Assembly (NCBI RefSeq): GCF_003205205.1
Contig: NZ_QJRL01000027.1
Location: forward strand, 1-64,000
DNA: 64,000 bases
Direction of reading: 5' to 3'
From: Pseudomonas sp. LB-090624
GTDB lineage: Bacteria > Pseudomonadota > Gammaproteobacteria > Pseudomonadales > Pseudomonadaceae
Position numbers and translations under genes: made by a program. The notes below the pieces were generated by a model. It did not search any database and was not told the origin of the DNA. It was given only the letters and a program-made list of their open reading frames with translations. Numbering within the stretch: position 1 is the stretch's first letter; each line of letters begins with the position of its first letter. Below are positions 60,563-64,000 of this stretch, one piece after another.

Positions 60563-61212
60563 GCACCCTCGTTTCCACCCCTCGCAGGTTGCTGCCGCTG
60601 GTACTTGCCGCCCTCTCGGTGGCACTTGCCCCGAAGGCTTTCGCAGGGTTCGAGCTGGTGGAGAGCCCCGCCGCGCCGGTGCCCTATGTGGCACCCTCGG
60701 CGCAAGGGCAGAACACCGCGCAAATGCAGCAGACCATCAATGCCCTGAACAGCGAAATCCAGAGCTTGCGGGTGCGGCTGGCTGCGGCTGAGGCCGACGC
60801 CAATGGCAGCCGTCAGGAGCTTTTGGCAATCAGGGCGCGGCAGGACCAGATCCAGACTTCGATCAACCACATGACGCTCAATTTTGCGTTCGGCCACTCA
60901 CGCTTCAGCCCCAGCGCCGAGGATGGCGACGTTCTGGTGCGCTCGGCGCAGGACGCGCTGCAGGTGAAGATCGTCGGCTTTACCGACAGTGTGGGCACGG
61001 TGGAGGCAAACCGCCGGGTTGCCTTGCTCAGGGCGCAGGCGGCGAAGATGTACCTGGTTCGGCGTGGCGTAGCAGCGGCGAAAATCAGCGCTGAGGGGCA
61101 GGAGGGCGACTACATCGCCGCGAATGACACCCCCGCTGGCCGTGCAGCCAACCGCCGGGTTGAATTCGAGTTCTTCGGTCAGTACCAGGCGAATACGGCC
61201 CTCGCTCGCTAG
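60559..61212 (+). CDS. OmpA-family peptidoglycan-binding protein (DotK/IcmN-like role)
   Basis: The 217-residue protein has a signal peptide ending near KAFAGF (residue 29), a coiled coil about 50-90 (QMQQTINALNSEIQSLRVRL), and an OmpA C-like domain with IVGFTDSVGTVEANRRVALL then RAQAAKMYLVRRGV and GRAANRRVEFEF, which binds peptidoglycan. Legionella DotK/IcmN is a lipoprotein with the same domain in the outer-membrane core; here the signal seems to be type I. Coupled to the preceding membrane protein gene. Confidence 0.82.
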   Translation: MSTLVSTPRRLLPLVLAALSVALAPKAFAGFELVESPAAPVPYVAPSAQGQNTAQMQQTINALNSEIQSLRVRLAAAEADANGSRQELLAIRARQDQIQTSINHMTLNFAFGHSRFSPSAEDGDVLVRSAQDALQVKIVGFTDSVGTVEANRRVALLRAQAAKMYLVRRGVAAAKISAEGQEGDYIAANDTPAGRAANRRVEFEFFGQYQANTALAR

Positions 61213-61232
61213 GCAGCAAGGGCCGCGTCAGG

Positions 61233-61580
61233 TCAGGCCTGCAGGCGCATGTTATCGAGGAACAAGCGTGCCTCGGCGGCAGCGGCGATGGTGGCGTCGG
61301 CAGGCGCCTCCCAGGCTACGCCGTTGTAACGCAGGCTGTAGCTCTCGCGGCAGGGGTGAAAGCCGATATGCGCCCAGTCGATGTCTTCACTGCCTACCCA
61401 CTCGCCGAGAATCTCTGACCTGGCTACGCCGGCCGCCCGCCGCTTTTCGATCTGCCCGACCACATTGGCGAACAGGCAGAGGTTTTCCAGATCGATGCTG
61501 ACCGAGGCGGGGCCGATGTTCAGCACGCCACCGTCATTGCCCGGCGCGGGATGAAATGCACAGTGAAACTGATGGGTCAT
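61233..61580 (-). CDS. Hypothetical small protein
   Basis: The 115-residue protein (MTHQFHCAFHPAPGNDGGVL) has no signal or membrane helix and no recognised family. A Trp/His-rich middle (EDIDWAHIGFHPCRESYSLR) is notable. ATG 61580 gives a protein-like start; the open frame upstream crosses the divergent gene. It is convergent with the OmpA gene and divergent from the gene at 61696. Confidence 0.5.
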   Translation of the reverse strand: MTHQFHCAFHPAPGNDGGVLNIGPASVSIDLENLCLFANVVGQIEKRRAAGVARSEILGEWVGSEDIDWAHIGFHPCRESYSLRYNGVAWEAPADATIAAAAEARLFLDNMRLQA

Positions 61581-61695
61581 TGGTACATCCTTGAAGTTTG
61601 GGCTGCAAACATACAAAACACGAACGACTGAGGTTTTTGGACCTGCCAGCAGGTTGAAGTTCAGTCTAGTCGAGCCGTTGCGCGGGAGTGGGACC

Positions 61696-62307
61696 ATGTA
61701 TTCGTTGTATGAACTCGAGGCTTTCGTGGCGCAGGCCATCAGTGGCGATGTTCTCGCCCAGGCGGGTGGCGGCTTCGTCAGTGTGATGGCCAAGAGTGCG
61801 CCGGCCATCCAGAAGGACATTCCGGTCGCTTTCGAGATGTATACGCTGCTGGAGCATTTCCTCAAGTCGCTGCCCATTCGGCGGGAAGCGCTCGGCTTCG
61901 GCGCGCGAACGCTCGATCTTGAACCAGGCATTGTCGTTGATCATGACGGGCACAAGGTCGTTGCCCTGTTGCCGATCCAGGCTGGCCAGCTCGGCGAGGT
62001 GGCCTTCTGGCTGGCTGACGCGCTGCCCAGCCGGGAGGTCAAAACCATGCCTGGTATTCTTGCGTTGGTGTTCAGCGTGGAAACCCACGAAGATATAAAA
62101 CACTTGCTGCCCGAATGGATGGCTGCTTTTTATGTCCAAGGCGAGGCAGGGCACTGTGTGCCGATCCTGGCGCTGAAGTCGGTGCTGGAGGACAAGCGTT
62201 TCGGTGGCGATTGGGTAGCGGTTGCCCTGCATCGGCTCGCCGATTTCGCCTTGCCTCAGGCCGAAGCCCAGCAAGCAGCTGGGAGCGATGTGAAGACCAC
62301 GCGTTGA
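61696..62307 (+). CDS. Hypothetical protein
   Basis: The 203-residue protein (MYSLYELEAFVAQAISGDVL) is rich in hydrophobic residues but lacks a clear membrane helix or signal peptide. It has a mixed alpha/beta rhythm. GGGAGTGGG precedes the ATG. It leads a plus-strand group that ends with the GxxxG-repeat protein. Function unknown. Confidence 0.55.
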   Translation: MYSLYELEAFVAQAISGDVLAQAGGGFVSVMAKSAPAIQKDIPVAFEMYTLLEHFLKSLPIRREALGFGARTLDLEPGIVVDHDGHKVVALLPIQAGQLGEVAFWLADALPSREVKTMPGILALVFSVETHEDIKHLLPEWMAAFYVQGEAGHCVPILALKSVLEDKRFGGDWVAVALHRLADFALPQAEAQQAAGSDVKTTR

Positions 62308-62312
62308 ACTCG

Positions 62313-62447
62313 GTGGACAGTATCGGGTTTGGCATTGACCAGAATCTAGCGGCGCATGTTCAAGGGACGCGCCGATCCAGGGAGCATGGGCAGATGGCGC
62401 AGTCGGCAGCAACGCTGAAGGATGACGCGCCGGACCCGACGTTGTGA
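62313..62447 (+). CDS. Possible small ORF
   Basis: A GTG-initiated frame of 44 codons (MDSIGFGIDQNLAAHVQGTR...) fits exactly between its neighbours on the plus strand; a TTG at 62304 overlaps the preceding stop. Its composition is protein-like and Ala/Gln-rich. No family known; low confidence because of length and the non-ATG start. Confidence 0.3.
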   Translation: MDSIGFGIDQNLAAHVQGTRRSREHGQMAQSAATLKDDAPDPTL

Positions 62448-62506
62448 GGGATGCTCTGGAAAACATCCAGCCGCCAAGGGCGGCAGCAGCTTAAGCGAGG
62501 AAGCAA

Positions 62507-63253
62507 ATGGACCATAACTGGGGTGCGGGGAGACCTGGTGGCGGCCTGGATGGTGGATATACCGGCTCGCTCGATCATGCAATTTCCAACCTGCATGTCG
62601 GGCGCAGTCAGGGGCGCCAGCAAGGTCGTAAAGAGGGCTTCGATGAGGGGCGCTCTCAAGGCTATGCGCAAGGCTGGGACGCAGGGGTGGCCTGTGCCAA
62701 CGAGAAACTGGAGCCGCTCAGGGGGCACGTGAGGCAGTACTTCGAGGAGGCGGTGCAGCTTCGGACAGTGGTGCAGCGCCAGAAAACCATCATCGACCTG
62801 ATGTACCAGCAATTGTCCGAGGTCGCCGGCGCGGCCAAGCGCGCTGACGCTAAACCGACGGCTAGCGAGTCAGAAGCATTGGCAGCCTTGCAGAGCAGCA
62901 ATGAGTTGCTACAGGCAAGGCTCGAGGTGATGGACATGCATTACGCAGCTGCGCTGGAGCAGTCCCGGCTGAAGCACCTGCAATACAAGCGCAGCCTGGT
63001 GTTCATGCAGGCAGTGCAAGGGCTACTGGAAGAGCTGACGGGTGGCGATAGCCCCGAAGCGCGTGACATCCGCGAACGTTTTGTGACGCACTACCAGGAC
63101 CAGGTCGCACAGGGTTTGCGTGCAGGCGATATCCAGCTCGCCCCTGAGCTGGATGAGGTATTCGGCAGGCAGCTGCCGGAAACGCAGCGGTTCATCATGG
63201 ACATGTTGCAGTCGGCTGCACCCGGCCCGGATGTCGATGACTCTGCCCCGTGA
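62507..63253 (+). CDS. FliH-like GxxxG-repeat coiled-coil protein
   Basis: The 248-residue protein has a Gly-rich start (1-20), then eight glycines at strict four-residue spacing (residues 32 to 60: GRSQGRQQGRKEG continuing to GWDAG), a repeat type known from FliH and its secretion relatives, and then helical coiled-coil regions (about 75-100, 120-150 and 155-175). No signal or membrane helix. FliH-like proteins bind secretion ATPases as stators, so a partner of a T4BSS ATPase is a testable guess. Confidence 0.6.
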   Translation: MDHNWGAGRPGGGLDGGYTGSLDHAISNLHVGRSQGRQQGRKEGFDEGRSQGYAQGWDAGVACANEKLEPLRGHVRQYFEEAVQLRTVVQRQKTIIDLMYQQLSEVAGAAKRADAKPTASESEALAALQSSNELLQARLEVMDMHYAAALEQSRLKHLQYKRSLVFMQAVQGLLEELTGGDSPEARDIRERFVTHYQDQVAQGLRAGDIQLAPELDEVFGRQLPETQRFIMDMLQSAAPGPDVDDSAP

Positions 63254-63319
63254 TCATGAATGACAGGCGCGACACAAGGCCTGGGGTTGCGCCAGATTTG
63301 CTGGATCAGCCGTGAGGGG

Positions 63320-63748
63320 CTAGGGTGCTGGCTGCTCCGCTTGTGGGGCTGTCGGAGGTGGTTGGAGCGATTCGTGGCCCGGGTTGTCCGGGCTGCCAGC
63401 AGCCGGGGCCTCGACGGGCATGCAAACCAAGGCAGTGCGCACCTGGGCGGGGTATTGTTGCGTCTCGTAGCCATAGGCTGGCGGCTGTCGCATTTCGGGT
63501 GCCTGGCATGTGCCTTCGACCACTCCTTGGCGAGGGGTGGAGAAATCGCAGCGCTCACCCTCGTAGCGGTTCGAGCACGAACGATAAGCCGCAACCGGCG
63601 TGACCTGCTTGGGCACCGGCACGTAGATGGTGGTATTGCGCGGTAGCTCCTGCCATTGCTCCTCGGCCCCGGGGGTTTCCTGGGCCTGGGCAGCACTCGC
63701 CAGCGCCGACATACCGACGGCCAGCGTGAGGGAAATGATCGCTTTCAC
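63320..63748 (-). CDS. Secreted Pro/Gln-rich protein
   Basis: The 142-residue protein has a signal peptide (MKAIISLTLAVGMSALASAA then QAQE). The mature part has five cysteines (SCSNRYEGERCDF, GTCQAP, LVCMPV) and a Pro/Ala/Gln-rich tail. No family was recognised. The Cys content fits oxidative folding in the periplasm. It is followed (upstream, minus strand) by a partial gene 16 bases away. Confidence 0.6.
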   Translation of the reverse strand: MKAIISLTLAVGMSALASAAQAQETPGAEEQWQELPRNTTIYVPVPKQVTPVAAYRSCSNRYEGERCDFSTPRQGVVEGTCQAPEMRQPPAYGYETQQYPAQVRTALVCMPVEAPAAGSPDNPGHESLQPPPTAPQAEQPAP

Positions 63749-63763
63749 AGGTACCTCCAGGCG

Positions 63764-64000
63764 TCACATGCCAGGCTCGTAGTCCGAGCCGCTGCGGTTC
63801 TTCGGCACTGGGTCGCTGTGGTCCAGGCCGGCATTCACTTCCACGCCGCGCTCTTTCATCTCGCTGATCATGTATTCATAGCCGGTCGTGAAGTGGGCCA
63901 GGTCGTAGCCTGGGTCCGCCTCCTTGATCTTCGAGGTCAACTCGACGATCTCGAGCTTCACCGGGTCCGGCGTCTCGTCGGTATCCCAGCCGTACGAGTT
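63764..64000 (-). CDS. Partial hypothetical protein (start beyond window)
   Basis: The reading frame is open to the window end and encodes at least 78 residues, including YGWDTDETPDPVKLEIVELT and the C-terminus NRSGSDYEPGM. The GTG at 63961 could be a start, but the in-frame continuation to the right is protein-like. The family was not recognised. It ends 16 bases before the secreted protein gene on the minus strand. Confidence 0.5.
   Translation of the reverse strand, partial: NSYGWDTDETPDPVKLEIVELTSKIKEADPGYDLAHFTTGYEYMISEMKERGVEVNAGLDHSDPVPKNRSGSDYEPGM

Noticed and set aside
27397..64000. Integrative conjugative element with integrase and relaxase
   Set aside because: No integrase, relaxase or flanking tRNA was found within the window; possible only beyond the right edge.

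Overview
The window looks like a chromosomal segment of a Pseudomonas putida-group bacterium. The evidence is high-GC coding sequence, P. putida-style REP-like extragenic palindromes, and a familiar housekeeping gene set (HrpB, RhlE, TesB, FieF, YciC, DUF2076, glucarate catabolism, GabP). No rRNA, tRNA, CRISPR array or insertion sequence was seen. All identities come from reading the protein sequences; no database search was run.

Layout. (a) About 1-17.5 kb is a mosaic of core genes: a DUF6515-type secreted protein, FieF-like metal efflux, a small lipoprotein, HrpB, YciC-like membrane protein, DUF2076 protein, NYN nuclease-like protein, DEDDh exonuclease, EamA exporter, RhlE, a BaiN-like flavoprotein, a histone-deacetylase-like hydrolase, an Ais-like phosphatase, GNAT, TesB-HAD and a zinc-free alcohol dehydrogenase/quinone reductase. 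(b) About 17.5-24.7 kb is sugar-acid metabolism: a FadR-type regulator divergent from gudP-gudD, with two TTGT-N3-ACAA operators between them, then a LysR regulator divergent from a 2-hydroxyacid dehydrogenase and an MFS carrier. (c) gabP at 25.1-26.5 kb is followed by about 0.9 kb of lower-GC non-coding DNA that marks the entry into an accessory region.

(d) About 27.4-63 kb, and running off the right end, is a type IVB secretion system. Gene order follows the IncI (R64-type) transfer operons: dotJ-like/TraL, dotI/TraM, dotH/TraN, dotG/TraO, TraP-like, icmC/TraQ, icmD/TraR, icmJ/TraT, dotO/TraU, dotL/TrbC, a zinc-ribbon membrane protein, a lytic transglycosylase, dotD/TraH, dotC/TraI, dotB/TraJ, icmT/TraK, dotM/TrbA, a TrbB-like thioredoxin-fold protein, several unknown genes, and dotA/TraY. 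No relaxase, primase, pilin or IcmS/W/Q/R adaptor is visible. Together with the P. putida background, this resembles the T4BSS (kib) reported to kill competing bacteria in P. putida IsoF more than a conjugation module.

(e) Around and beyond dotA lie cargo candidates: a Tle1/DUF2235-like lipase with an intact Ser-Asp-His triad flanked by small unknown genes, a minus-strand pair (possible DUF6685 protein plus secreted small protein), another minus-strand trio before dotA, an OmpA-family protein, and a protein with FliH-like GxxxG repeats.

The most striking observation is inside the coupling ATPase gene dotL. A 150-residue mini-intein with the sequence hallmarks of a class 3 (WCT) intein interrupts the Walker A motif exactly between Lys and Thr, so the secretion coupling protein should be inactive until protein splicing occurs.
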